In this document: positions 53,569 through 62,741 of the stretch, in pieces
Layout of the letters: each line of letters begins with the position of its first letter
Numbering within the stretch: the first letter of the stretch is position 1
DNA from: Alphaproteobacteria bacterium
GTDB taxonomy: Bacteria > Pseudomonadota > Alphaproteobacteria > Rhodospirillales > Rhodospirillaceae
NCBI GenBank assembly: GCA_030835385.1
Contig: JAURPI010000017.1
Coordinates: 1-64,000, forward strand
DNA: 64,000 nt
Reading direction: 5' to 3'
Made by a program: the position numbers and the translations under genes
Notes under the pieces: generated by a model
What the model saw: the letters and a program-made list of their open reading frames with translations, nothing else
Databases searched by the model: none
Told to the model about the DNA's origin: nothing

Positions 53569-55104
53569 CTAAGCTTTTCCGGTTAACAGTGAAGGATTAA
53601 ACCATCTGCCGGACTCTACAGCTGGGAAGCACCTTTGTGTTAAAGTAAAGGCGTAGGGGTCAACTGGCCATACTTGACCTACATCTGCGCTGTGCACAAT
53701 TTCATCAACCCCCTCAGGAACGACTAGAATTATAAAATCCAGGGCCAATCTCGTGCGAGTGCGAGGCGGTGTCGCCCTATGTTGTACCGCGTTAGCATCA
53801 AATATAACCAACGATCCTGCGGGGCCTTGAACCTGCTTAGTACCTGAGCCATCTGCTGCCTCATATTCGAACGCGCCATCCCCGTCGGCCACATCGCCCA
53901 GATAAAGCAAGCCTCGGAAAATACCGGCCGGACAGTGATCTCGATGAAATTTCTGCGGCCCAACACCGTCACCCTTATGAACAGCTGACTCTACAGCACG
54001 CACATTGATGATTGAAAAACGAGAACCGACAAGTGATCGAATGGTGTCACCAATTGAACCCTTAACAAAAACGTTGTGCAAAAGCCTCAAACCGTCATGG
54101 TCTACGGCACCATATTTGATTTGGGGGTTGAATTTTGGATAGTCAGGGAATGGTGGTGCATGTGCCCAGTCAGCCTTTGGCTTGTTGCAAACATAGTTCT
54201 CAAATTGGCTAAAAGAGGCTTGTAAAGTCGCGACTTGCCCATCATCAAGAACCTGAAAGACTTTAGACACCCCCATCTGTGAAATAGGTGGCGATCCTTT
54301 TTGCCCACTCAATCTCTCAACCCACTTTTTGTATCTTAGCGTCCTGTCCGCGGAACGACTGTACAACCACTGGTGGGCAATTCTCCCTAGAGAAATAGAC
54401 GTATATTTTGGATCAGCGTGCACACCATCGAAATCATAGTCCGATTTTAAGCAGCCATGCTTATCGGCCAAATAATCATTGGATCTACAGAACATGACCT
54501 TGTTGTTTGATGCGTACTGAATAAGAAGCTCGTTAAACTTTCTGTAGATCGTTCCTCGGAACTCATTCGTGCATGCAACTCCGTTGATCTTCTCGAACTG
54601 AGAGTCGTCTGCTGTGGGAGGGCATACTTCATGCACCACCGCATCCAACCCAAAGGATGTAGCAATCCCCTTTACACTATTGATGTACGACTCAATAACC
54701 AGTCGGAAATCGGAATCAATTTTTTCTTGGTCAATAGTCTCTGCCAGATCAAGAGCGCCAAGATACTTCCGGACATAAATTTCACCGATAAGGAATACCA
54801 CCAACTCACTCTGAAAACCGGTGCCAGTTGCATATTGCTCAGACAGAATAGCACTCTCATCAGTTAAAGCGATCGGCATCCCATCAGGAGTAATTAAAGT
54901 TTCTTTGACCAAATACTGTGCTAGCAGTGGATTTAACTGACCATTTGGAGTGATGTTTGAAGGCTGCACTCCACGCATATAACAAACGCTAGTTGAAAAA
55001 ATCATCCCCAACTCAGACAGTTCAATATTCTTTCGCTTAAAAGCAAGTGCGTGAGAGTCCCCTATAACATGGATAACTTTGGGTTGAACCGGCCTGATCT
55101 CCAT
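53569..55104 (-). CDS. Fusion of SGNH-like domain and 2-oxoglutarate/Fe(II) oxygenase
   Basis: 511 residues. The N-terminal domain (1-240) opens IHVIGDSHALAFKRKN with Ser17 in GDSH, and has an Asp-x-x-His pair (Asp226, His229 in FDGVHADP) as expected for an SGNH hydrolase. The C-terminal domain (about 360-465) reads FHRDHCPAGIFRGLLYLGDV with HxD (His387, Asp389), and QHRATPPRTRTRLALDF with His442 and a following Arg, the facial triad and 2-oxoglutarate Arg of an Fe(II) oxygenase. Both active sites look complete. It starts 4 bases after the GSCFA gene ends. Confidence 0.8.
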   Translation of the reverse strand: MEIRPVQPKVIHVIGDSHALAFKRKNIELSELGMIFSTSVCYMRGVQPSNITPNGQLNPLLAQYLVKETLITPDGMPIALTDESAILSEQYATGTGFQSELVVFLIGEIYVRKYLGALDLAETIDQEKIDSDFRLVIESYINSVKGIATSFGLDAVVHEVCPPTADDSQFEKINGVACTNEFRGTIYRKFNELLIQYASNNKVMFCRSNDYLADKHGCLKSDYDFDGVHADPKYTSISLGRIAHQWLYSRSADRTLRYKKWVERLSGQKGSPPISQMGVSKVFQVLDDGQVATLQASFSQFENYVCNKPKADWAHAPPFPDYPKFNPQIKYGAVDHDGLRLLHNVFVKGSIGDTIRSLVGSRFSIINVRAVESAVHKGDGVGPQKFHRDHCPAGIFRGLLYLGDVADGDGAFEYEAADGSGTKQVQGPAGSLVIFDANAVQHRATPPRTRTRLALDFIILVVPEGVDEIVHSADVGQVWPVDPYAFTLTQRCFPAVESGRWFNPSLLTGKA

Positions 55105-55107
55105 ACG

Positions 55108-56220
55108 TCAGTCCGCCTTCTGCTTTGTGAGATATGCATTCCAAATATTCTCTTCCTCACACACTGGATCAACTTCGTCGCTTTCTTTTTGTTCGTCGGC
55201 GACCATAATTTCCGGGGGTGAAAGACCAATGGAGATAATGGGTTCTTCAGCCGCCCCTGGTACAAAGCGCTTTTGAAACTGCTGCATTACACGATCAACC
55301 CCAAGCTCACTGATTGATCGCATGTCTGCAGCAAAGTTCTCAGTAATGCAGAACGGGTTCATAACGATCTCGTAGGATGGAAAATACGTTACGGGCGCAT
55401 CCGTGTCTGGCTGCTCTGAAACAACCTGTGCGATCGCCTGCCGCAGCAATGCCTTTGAATAAAGCGTCGCCTCAACAGCGGACACCAACGTATAGGTGGC
55501 AACCAGTGGAACCGGTGACAGAGTCAGCACAATTGAGAGCTTCGGATTAATCTCTCGCAGCAAGTCGATACTCTCTCGGAGTTCGCTGACCACTTCAAGC
55601 AATGTTGAATTGTGAAAAGTGTGCTTGGACGTATCAAACGCACCAAAACCGCAACCAGGCGCAGATGGAAACGTGATCTCAGTTTCTTTATCGATCCATT
55701 GCTCAGTTAACCCAAGCGTGAATGTAAAAACTGTCGCTCTCTCCAATAAAGTCTTCACGTTAGACAAGTGGGCTTCGTCATCAGCGCGCAACACATCAAC
55801 AGAGCTGTAGCTAAGAACGCTGGGGCGGAAAAGATTGCGGTATCGCCGATTTTCGTCTTGAGCTACTGGCGGATCTATAGCTTGCTTGCCCGTAACGCGC
55901 CGCAATAATTGGGCGAGATGCCTAGTCGTGTAAATGTTCCCGTATCGCAAAGAAAAAATCGCAGATGATTCCTCGCGCACCTCATTGTCTTCAGAGCTAA
56001 CACGATCATCTGAGAACAAATATGTTAAGCCTGAGGTGCGGATAAACGTGGCTATCCTCGCCGCGAAACAACTGCCCGCAGATATAATTTTGTCCTCTGG
56101 TCCAATAGAAAGACGCGGATCTGGCTCAAGGTAGATATCGCCGTTACGCCCACTTAGCTTCTTGAAAAAGGCGCGGTATGGCAGGTCATTGTACGGGCAT
56201 GTTTGGTAGGCGTTGGACAT
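55108..56220 (-). CDS. GSCFA-domain protein
   Basis: 370 residues. The family hallmark GSCFA is visible in KIISAGSCFAARIATFIRTSGL (about 47-68), with IYTTRHLAQLLRRVTG, FTLGLTEQWIDKETEITFPSAPGCG and LSIVLTLSPVPL, all landmarks of GSCFA proteins, which are SGNH-like and often part of polysaccharide or glycan modification loci. Together with the fused SGNH/oxygenase gene (3-base gap) it makes a two-gene unit. The codon choice looks less G+C-rich than in the flanking core genes; this is by eye. Confidence 0.85.
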   Translation of the reverse strand: MSNAYQTCPYNDLPYRAFFKKLSGRNGDIYLEPDPRLSIGPEDKIISAGSCFAARIATFIRTSGLTYLFSDDRVSSEDNEVREESSAIFSLRYGNIYTTRHLAQLLRRVTGKQAIDPPVAQDENRRYRNLFRPSVLSYSSVDVLRADDEAHLSNVKTLLERATVFTFTLGLTEQWIDKETEITFPSAPGCGFGAFDTSKHTFHNSTLLEVVSELRESIDLLREINPKLSIVLTLSPVPLVATYTLVSAVEATLYSKALLRQAIAQVVSEQPDTDAPVTYFPSYEIVMNPFCITENFAADMRSISELGVDRVMQQFQKRFVPGAAEEPIISIGLSPPEIMVADEQKESDEVDPVCEEENIWNAYLTKQKAD

Positions 56221-56431
56221 CGTCCATCTCTGACAGCATTACTAGTTATTGCTAGGGTTTAGCCGCATACGAACGCACGGCGCAAGAGGTAAAGAATGTG
56301 TTGATTTACTAACGAAACCAGCCGAATGCAGAATATATAGGCGAAACCCCAAGCGCGGCGGTTGCAGCTAAGGTATATTCCCGCTCAGATACAGCTAAAC
56401 CTAGTTGCACAGCCGGGGAAATGCAGGATCC

Positions 56432-56863
56432 ATGTCAATAAATTCATCAAGTTTACGTCTATGGTATGCCCGCATCGTCATGGTATCTGCAGTGTTGATA
56501 TTTGCCTTTCTTGCTTCGTTGTACGCCTTCAACCCAACGGCGGGTATCGATATGTTCGGCGTCAGCATTTCAGGTGAACCTCATTCCATAACTTTTCTTC
56601 GTACAAGCCTAGGGGCAATGTTCTCGGGCTTGTTTTTCGCCTCCGCCATTGGGTTAGTAAAACCACGCCTCTTTATGACGTGCTTGACCATTGTCATTAG
56701 CTTCATGGCGACCATCGTGGGCTTGCGGCTTTATGGCTTGGCGATCGACGGCGTAACATATACGAATCTATCAGAGCTACGTAATGAAGGATTGTTTTTG
56801 TTGTTCTTTATAAGCGGTTGGCTCTCCCACCCTCGCTCTGGTAGGGAAACAACACCAAAATGA
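56432..56863 (+). CDS. DUF4345-like small membrane protein
   Basis: 143 residues from the ATG at 56432 (CAGGA just upstream; a longer frame from 56405 is less likely). Four membrane segments: 10-32, about 52-72, about 78-98 and about 118-136. The loop SLYAFNPTAGIDMFGVSISGE, then TFLRTSLGAMFSGLFFASAIG, fits the DUF4345 group of small integral membrane proteins of unknown function. It converges with the MDR dehydrogenase gene. Confidence 0.65.
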   Translation: MSINSSSLRLWYARIVMVSAVLIFAFLASLYAFNPTAGIDMFGVSISGEPHSITFLRTSLGAMFSGLFFASAIGLVKPRLFMTCLTIVISFMATIVGLRLYGLAIDGVTYTNLSELRNEGLFLLFFISGWLSHPRSGRETTPK

Positions 56864-56875
56864 ATTGACTCAGTA

Positions 56876-57916
56876 CTACTGCACGCGGATCACGATCTTC
56901 CCCAACTTCTCACCACTCTTCATGTACGGAATGGCGTCCAAGAAATTATCGAAATCAAAAACCTTATCAATGACAGGCTTAATTTGGTTAGTCGTCATAG
57001 CCTGCACCAAATCTACAAACATGCGTCGGCTACCCACTATAATTCCCTTAATTGTTAAGTCCTTAATGATCAGATTCGGGAATCGCGTCAACGCAACCGG
57101 CTCAGACGTGCTTTGACTGTGAGCAACAGGATTAGCACCTATGTACATAACCCGACCGTTAGACGCACAGGACAGCAGGCATTTTTCCATCTCCTGCATA
57201 CCAACATTGTTAAGCACAACGTTGACACCCTTACCGTCCGTTAGATCCAAAACCTCCTGAGACCAATCAGGACTATTGCGATAATTAATCGTGTAATCCG
57301 CACCCAACGCTCTCACGCGTTCAAGCTTGTCGTCGCTTGAAGACGTAACGATAGTTTGTGCCCCAAGCATCTTCGCCCATTGCATGCCAAACACTGAGAC
57401 TCCACCAGTCCCAAGAGTCAGGATAGTATCACAAGATCTCACCTGCCCCGCTTCTACGACGGCATTCCAAGCTGTTAGCCCAGCACTTTGCAACGTGCTG
57501 GCATCTTCATAGGTCATGCTATCGGGTATTTTCACAAGAGCCTCAGCAGGAACGACAACCTGCTCGGCCAAAAATCCATCTAGTGTGGCCGCGTAATCTT
57601 GCTCGGCCATTGAGACGTTCCAATCGCCATCCAACCATTGCCAATAGTGAGTCATGGTCACTCGATCTCCGACCTCGACTTGATCCACGCCCGGCCCGAC
57701 CGCCAAGACGTCACCAGCATTGTCGCTAAGAGGAACACGCGTATACGGCATGGCTCTTGTAGTGAGCGCCCCCTCCATAATCGATAAGTCCCGAGCATTA
57801 ACACCGGTGGCACGTACGTTCATGACCACCTCCCCGTGACCTGGAACGGGATCTGGCCGCTCTACAATGTGTAAACTCAGCCCTTTTGTGTAATCACCGA
57901 TTTCATAGACTCTCAT
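56876..57916 (-). CDS. MDR-family alcohol dehydrogenase / quinone oxidoreductase
   Basis: 346 residues with a GroES-like N-terminal domain (GHGEVVMNVRATGVNARDLSIMEG) and a Rossmann domain with ILTLGTGGVSVFGMQWAKMLGAQTIVTSS and VRALGADYTINYRN. The structural-zinc Cys cluster is not seen, so it is closer to the zinc-free quinone oxidoreductase/crotonyl-CoA-type members than to classical alcohol dehydrogenases. The NAD(P) specificity is uncertain. It stands alone between a small membrane protein and the PQQ enzyme gene. Confidence 0.85.
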   Translation of the reverse strand: MRVYEIGDYTKGLSLHIVERPDPVPGHGEVVMNVRATGVNARDLSIMEGALTTRAMPYTRVPLSDNAGDVLAVGPGVDQVEVGDRVTMTHYWQWLDGDWNVSMAEQDYAATLDGFLAEQVVVPAEALVKIPDSMTYEDASTLQSAGLTAWNAVVEAGQVRSCDTILTLGTGGVSVFGMQWAKMLGAQTIVTSSSDDKLERVRALGADYTINYRNSPDWSQEVLDLTDGKGVNVVLNNVGMQEMEKCLLSCASNGRVMYIGANPVAHSQSTSEPVALTRFPNLIIKDLTIKGIIVGSRRMFVDLVQAMTTNQIKPVIDKVFDFDNFLDAIPYMKSGEKLGKIVIRVQ

Positions 57917-58025
57917 ATCTTCGCCCTTGGTGTTTTATTTTGCATTCATTCCTGCCGTTCGAAGATGCCGATCTAGATTGGTCAACCTCTAAGGCAAATA
58001 TGTATGCCAGTTGCACTAATTTTAT

Positions 58026-59969
58026 TTATTCAGCCGGCAGCACAAACGCCACCAACCTGTCATCTAACGGCGTACCGACGAGGGCGCTGCCTCCCGCGGC
58101 GACAACAACATACTGACGGTCATTTACCCTGTAGGTCATAGGCACCGCCATAGCCGGAACATCCATTGTCGTCGACCACAATGTTTCTCCAGTGTCGATG
58201 TCGAGCGCTCGAAAATCACCCTCCATTGTGGCGCCAATAAATATCAATCCGCCGCCGGTTATGATCGGCCCTCCTGAGATGGGCCCGCCCCAGGCCTTTG
58301 GAGACTTGAAAAGATTAAACGGCCCGAACGGTACCTGACCGAGGGGCCGGCGCCAGACTGTTCCGCCAGAATTTAAGTCAATAGCTGACAACTCGCCCCA
58401 TGGCGGAGGATTGCATGGCACACCAAAGGGCGATTCCCACCGACCTCCGTCTATACGATAGGGCGTGCCCTCCATGTAACGGTTGAGCGTACTTTGCTCA
58501 AACAGCCCAGCGCTTTCAGGATTATTTCCAGCTGGCACTAATTTAAAAGTATTGGCAAAATTCTGCCCCTTCACGATGAGCAGCTGACGCGTAGGATCTA
58601 CCGCCGCACCACCCCAATTTCCGCCACCACCAGGTGACGGAAATATCAGGGAACCCTGCTCACTTGAGGGCGTAAACATGCCCTCGTAGCGCAACGCCTC
58701 GAAACTCTCTCTGCACTTGTTTCTATCCCAGAATGTCAAACCGAAAATCTTATCCTCGGCCACCCTTTGATGGGAGAACGGGTCGGGCAGGCTAGGCATC
58801 GGCTGAGTTGGCGATGCCACCTCTCCCGGAATATCTGATTCAGGAGCCGAAATTTCTTCTATCGGGAATATAGGTTCCCCGGTTTCTCGATGGAAAACAA
58901 ACACGGTTCCCATCTTGGTGATCTGCACGACAACTGGCACGTCGACGCCATCACGCTGAATCGTCGTCAGGATAGGTTGGGACGGCAGATCATAGTCAAA
59001 TAGGTCATGGTGCACGATCTGGTAGTGCCACAGGACTTCACCGCTGGCCCCATCGATCGCAAGTAGGGCATTCGCATACGGAATGGGGTCGGTTCGCCCC
59101 GCGCCATACACGTCTACACTCGGACTACCCGTTGCAATAAAAGCGACTTCTCGCTCCTCATCTACTGTGAAGGGAGGCCATACATCAGCACCACCAGTAA
59201 CATCTTGGAGATGTTCAGGAACCAATACCAATCGCCACAGCAAATCACCTGTTCTTGCGTCGAGAGCACGAATTACACCGTCTGTAGAATCCGCCTTTAC
59301 ATTATCGCCAACTGCGCCACCGATGATGACAGAGTCCCCAAGGATCGCTTGAGGGGAACTCATGAATATACGACCAGTGCCACCATTCTCCGGCACCTTG
59401 AGATCAACAGCTCCACCGATCCCGAAATCCTCGCACGCCTTTCCGGTGTCCGCATCAACAGCAAAAATTCGCCCATCCCGGTCGCCTTTGAAAACTCGCT
59501 TTTCACATAAGGCATCAGCTTTGGGATTCTCAGCCTGCCAGTAAGACACACCACGACAGGTTGAGGGGACAGCAGCATCTGCGAATAAGGAGTCGTGCGG
59601 ATCAAAAAACCACACTTCCTTACCCGTTTCTGGATTGAGCGCTATGACACGGTTGAACGGCGTGCAGATGTAAAGTGTGTCGTTCACATAGAGTGGCGTC
59701 ACTTGATAGGACGCACCCCGTCCCATTGCTGCCGCCCGTTGGGCATGGCCAGATGAATGAGTCCATGCACGCTCCAAAGTTTTAACATTGTCGCGATTGA
59801 TCTGATCTAAAGCTGAATACCGCCCGCCCCCAGGTATTGCACCATATGCGGACCATATGACGTTCGTCGCTGGGTCGGCTTGAGCCATCGATGACCATGC
59901 CGCAGTGACGGCGATCGCCACCGCAGACACGGCTTCAGAGAATGAAATAGAACCTTTGATTACCCTCAT
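58026..59969 (-). CDS. PQQ-dependent dehydrogenase (quinoprotein, secreted)
   Basis: About 647 residues from ATG at 59969, with a signal peptide (SAVAIAVTAAWSSMAQA). A beta-propeller with W-motif repeats follows: WSAYGAIPGGGRYSALDQINRDNVKTLERAWTHSSG, ALNPETGKEVWFFDPHDSL, FAVDADTGKACEDFG, ALDARTGDLLWRL and ALDIDTGETLWSTTMDVPAM. This resembles the soluble domain of membrane glucose dehydrogenase. There is no cytochrome c domain or N-terminal membrane anchor, so it probably passes electrons to a separate carrier. Substrate not known. pqq biosynthesis genes are not in the window. Confidence 0.87.
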   Translation of the reverse strand: MRVIKGSISFSEAVSAVAIAVTAAWSSMAQADPATNVIWSAYGAIPGGGRYSALDQINRDNVKTLERAWTHSSGHAQRAAAMGRGASYQVTPLYVNDTLYICTPFNRVIALNPETGKEVWFFDPHDSLFADAAVPSTCRGVSYWQAENPKADALCEKRVFKGDRDGRIFAVDADTGKACEDFGIGGAVDLKVPENGGTGRIFMSSPQAILGDSVIIGGAVGDNVKADSTDGVIRALDARTGDLLWRLVLVPEHLQDVTGGADVWPPFTVDEEREVAFIATGSPSVDVYGAGRTDPIPYANALLAIDGASGEVLWHYQIVHHDLFDYDLPSQPILTTIQRDGVDVPVVVQITKMGTVFVFHRETGEPIFPIEEISAPESDIPGEVASPTQPMPSLPDPFSHQRVAEDKIFGLTFWDRNKCRESFEALRYEGMFTPSSEQGSLIFPSPGGGGNWGGAAVDPTRQLLIVKGQNFANTFKLVPAGNNPESAGLFEQSTLNRYMEGTPYRIDGGRWESPFGVPCNPPPWGELSAIDLNSGGTVWRRPLGQVPFGPFNLFKSPKAWGGPISGGPIITGGGLIFIGATMEGDFRALDIDTGETLWSTTMDVPAMAVPMTYRVNDRQYVVVAAGGSALVGTPLDDRLVAFVLPAE

Positions 59970-60065
59970 CCCTTGATGACAACACCATCTGGAAGAGAGC
60001 ACAAGACAGTGCGGGCACTTGGTGGGCTAGATTTTGGCCACTTGTTTAGCGGTGGCGCACCTACC

Positions 60066-60683
60066 TTAAATGCTGAGCGACCTATCACTGGCCGCAACAA
60101 ACGCCGCCCTTAGGGCTTCAAAGTCTTTCACCGCTTGAAACTGGGGAAACTCATCGATCACAGTTTGAGGAGCGTGAAACAGGATTCCAACATCGGCCTC
60201 ACTCAACATTGTCGTATCATTGTATGAGTCTCCCGCTGCGATGACGCGGTAGTTAAGTGAGTGAAACGCTTTAACTGATGCGCGCTTCGGGTCTGGCTGC
60301 CGCAACTTATAATCAACGACTTTGCCATCCTCGTCCGTAATCAGACGATGACAAAACAGCGTTGGCCATTTGAGTTGGCGCATAAGAGGTTCTGAAAATT
60401 CGTAAAACGTATCGGAAAGAATAATGATTTGGAATCTTTCCCGAAGCCAATCAAGAAAGTCCGCCGCACCCGGAAGGGGTTCTAATGTCCCAATAACGTC
60501 TTGGATATCTGGGAGACGTAGACCGTGCTGATCGAGCAGAGACAATCGCTGCTTCATCAACACATTGTAATCAGGAATATCGCGTGTGGTCGCGCGCAAT
60601 TCGTCTATGCCAGTCTTGTCAGCGAACGCGATCCATATTTCTGGGATGAGAACACCCTCTAGGTCGAGGCAGGCAAGTTCCAA
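60066..60683 (-). CDS. thrH: ThrH-like HAD phosphatase (phosphoserine phosphatase / homoserine kinase-type)
   Basis: 205 residues of the HAD superfamily. The opening ACLDLEGVLIPEIWIAFADKTG has the nucleophile Asp, then IILSDTFYEFSEPLMRQLKWPTLFCH and AAGDSYNDTTMLSEADVGILFHAP carry motifs II-IV. The pattern DLEGVLIPE is typical of ThrH, which has phosphoserine phosphatase activity and can transfer phosphate to homoserine. The gene has its own space; the 206 bases upstream contain no gene, only a tRNA-like fragment (see rejected items). Confidence 0.85.
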   Translation of the reverse strand: MELACLDLEGVLIPEIWIAFADKTGIDELRATTRDIPDYNVLMKQRLSLLDQHGLRLPDIQDVIGTLEPLPGAADFLDWLRERFQIIILSDTFYEFSEPLMRQLKWPTLFCHRLITDEDGKVVDYKLRQPDPKRASVKAFHSLNYRVIAAGDSYNDTTMLSEADVGILFHAPQTVIDEFPQFQAVKDFEALRAAFVAASDRSLSI

Positions 60684-60889
60684 ATTTGTTACTCCTCAAA
60701 ACGTCCCTACGAACAATGTCCGAACATGCTTGGCTGCTTCGAGTACACTGCCAAAGATCGCGCCTCCAATACGAACTCGAATCGCTGACGCACGGACTTA
60801 CAATCAAAAACTGAATAGTTTCGGGTTCTTACAAGCCTTTCCTGTGCGCTGCAAGGGGCCTGGGTTCGAACCACCGACTCTAGATCATC

Positions 60890-62254
60890 TCATGGTCCGA
60901 CTGTGTTTTTGTAAATGTGGCCGTCTTTCATGATAAGTTTGATCGTGTTCTCGTAGTCCTCAAGGATGGACGCATCGCTCAACGGATCACCTTCAACAAG
61001 AAGAAGGTCGGCGTAAGCGCCCTCCACGATGACTCCCAGCGGACCATCGGGATACGGATTGCGCAGGCCCGTCAACTTCAAAAGCTTGGCGTTATGGCTA
61101 GTTGCCTGCTTGAGAATTTGGAGGGAGTCGAACCAACGTTTTCGGTAAGTAAATTCTTTGATCCCGCGTCGATAAGTCTCAAGAGAACCAAAAGTATCTG
61201 TCCCAAAGGCTACCGGAAGGCCTATGCGCTTCGCGGTCGCCATCATGGCATCCACGCCATCCATAACCATTTGAGACTTGCGCGCACGGGCAGAATTACT
61301 GTTTGTCATCATTTCACGTACGAACCCAAATGACTGGGACGAGAGGTAAGCGCCATCCCTTTTGATGCGGCGAAGAGTCGGCTCGGTCAGCAAGTGCCCA
61401 TGCTCAATGACCTTGACCCCAGCGTCGAGCGCACGGTTCACAGACCCGTCCGTATAGGCGTGAACCGTGACATAGGTATTCCAGTCCGATGCCGCCTCCA
61501 CAGCGGCTTCGAGTTCTTCGAGGCTGAACTGGAGGGAATCAAGCGGATTGAAGTCAGAACTGATCCCGCCTCCGGCAGTGAGCTTGATCTGCACTGCGCC
61601 CTGGCGCAGAGACTCCCGCACAGCCCGCCGCACCTCATCCGGGCCATCAGCAAGCCTTGAGTATTGTTCGGACGCCGGGTTGCGCATCCCCGTCATGTTG
61701 GGATGTGGATCCGTCCTACCGCGCCGATCTCCATGTCCGGCTGTCTGTGAGATTGTGGCCGCCGAAGGATAGACCCTTGGACCGATGGCATGACCCGCAT
61801 CAATAGCGCGGCCTAAGCCTTGTGAGGGACCACCGACGTCACGCATGGTTGTCCAGCCGCGCATCAGATAAAGACGCGCTGCCTGTAATGCTACAGCTGC
61901 GATATAGAAAGAGTCTTCCTGTGTTCTGATCAAAGGATTCACCGGCGATGCCAGGTGGGTATGTGCATCGATGATGCCCGGCATGAGCAAGAGATTCTGA
62001 CCGTCGATGACCTCAGCGTTACCATTCGCTCGCATGTCACGGCCGATAGCTTTTATTAAATGGCCTTCAACCAATAGGTCTCGATTGGGAATGGCTTTGT
62101 CACTGGTGCCGTCCCAAATACTGACGTTTCGAATAAGAGTTTGGTGTGGCGGTCGTGTTTCTGCGTCTTGCGCGAAAACAGTTGTGATAAGTGTCGCGCT
62201 CAATAGAACCGTTAGCCCAACATAAATCGATGTCTTTGCAATAGGCATGCTCAC
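60890..62254 (-). CDS. Secreted amidohydrolase (imidazolonepropionase/prolidase-like)
   Basis: 454 residues with a signal peptide (SIYVGLTVLLSATLITTVFAQ). Metal motifs: HTHLASP (HxH after beta 1), QIKLTAGGGISSDFN with a possible carboxylated Lys after beta 4, VHAYTDGSVNRALDAG and EHGHLLTEP for His after beta 5 and 6, and FGTDTFGS for the Asp after beta 8. Members of this group include Xaa-Pro dipeptidases and other hydrolases; the carboxylated-Lys position suggests a binuclear site. Substrate unknown. It is followed by 24 bases and then tRNA-free space before tRNA-Phe. Confidence 0.82.
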   Translation of the reverse strand: MSMPIAKTSIYVGLTVLLSATLITTVFAQDAETRPPHQTLIRNVSIWDGTSDKAIPNRDLLVEGHLIKAIGRDMRANGNAEVIDGQNLLLMPGIIDAHTHLASPVNPLIRTQEDSFYIAAVALQAARLYLMRGWTTMRDVGGPSQGLGRAIDAGHAIGPRVYPSAATISQTAGHGDRRGRTDPHPNMTGMRNPASEQYSRLADGPDEVRRAVRESLRQGAVQIKLTAGGGISSDFNPLDSLQFSLEELEAAVEAASDWNTYVTVHAYTDGSVNRALDAGVKVIEHGHLLTEPTLRRIKRDGAYLSSQSFGFVREMMTNSNSARARKSQMVMDGVDAMMATAKRIGLPVAFGTDTFGSLETYRRGIKEFTYRKRWFDSLQILKQATSHNAKLLKLTGLRNPYPDGPLGVIVEGAYADLLLVEGDPLSDASILEDYENTIKLIMKDGHIYKNTVGP

Positions 62255-62343
62255 CCCCTAAGCCGACTCCCTGAGTAAAAGCTAGGCGGATAATGAATGC
62301 CAGTAAAGGCAGACCAGAATGAGGAAGACCTGACTGGTAATAG

Positions 62344-62419
<76 letters not shown>

Positions 62420-62504
62420 AAACCCTGTACGGGCGATAGGAAGGCGGCCTTATAAAAGAGATTCCAGGCCCTGTCTAGCGCAGGAAACTGGGACCCAGCC
62501 ATCA

Positions 62505-62735
62505 TTAGTCCTCATCTAGTGGCAGATCGATTTCAGATCCATCAGGCGCCTCATCGGTTGGAATCCGGTACTGAGAGGTTAACCAACCCGCCAAATCCAG
62601 GTCTGAGCACCGCTGCGAACAGAAAGGCCGAAACCTGGCAACAACAGGCTTTTTGCACCGGACACACTTTGCCGCGGTTACACGGACCCCATCAGGGCGT
62701 GCTTTTCCAGCGCTAGCACTGGGCTTTGTTGTCAT
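62505..62735 (-). CDS. yacG: DNA gyrase inhibitor YacG
   Basis: 76 residues with a treble-clef zinc ribbon made of Cys24, Cys27, Cys39 and Cys43 (CVRCKKP... FCSQRCSDLDLAGWL). After this comes a disordered acidic tail. In E. coli YacG binds GyrB and limits gyrase activity. It lies 6 bases downstream of the RNase G-like gene, an arrangement common in alphaproteobacteria (maf, rng, yacG). Confidence 0.92.
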   Translation of the reverse strand: MTTKPSASAGKARPDGVRVTAAKCVRCKKPVVARFRPFCSQRCSDLDLAGWLTSQYRIPTDEAPDGSEIDLPLDED

Positions 62736-62741
62736 CGTTCC

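Noticed and set aside
60865-60878. A 14-base segment (TTCGAACCACCGAC) identical to part of the tRNA-Phe T-arm, near the thrH upstream region
   Set aside because: The flanks do not fold into an acceptor or T stem (two mismatches at the stem base), no anticodon arm or CCA is found, and the shared motif is only part of the common TTCGAA loop. I treat it as chance or a very old fragment.
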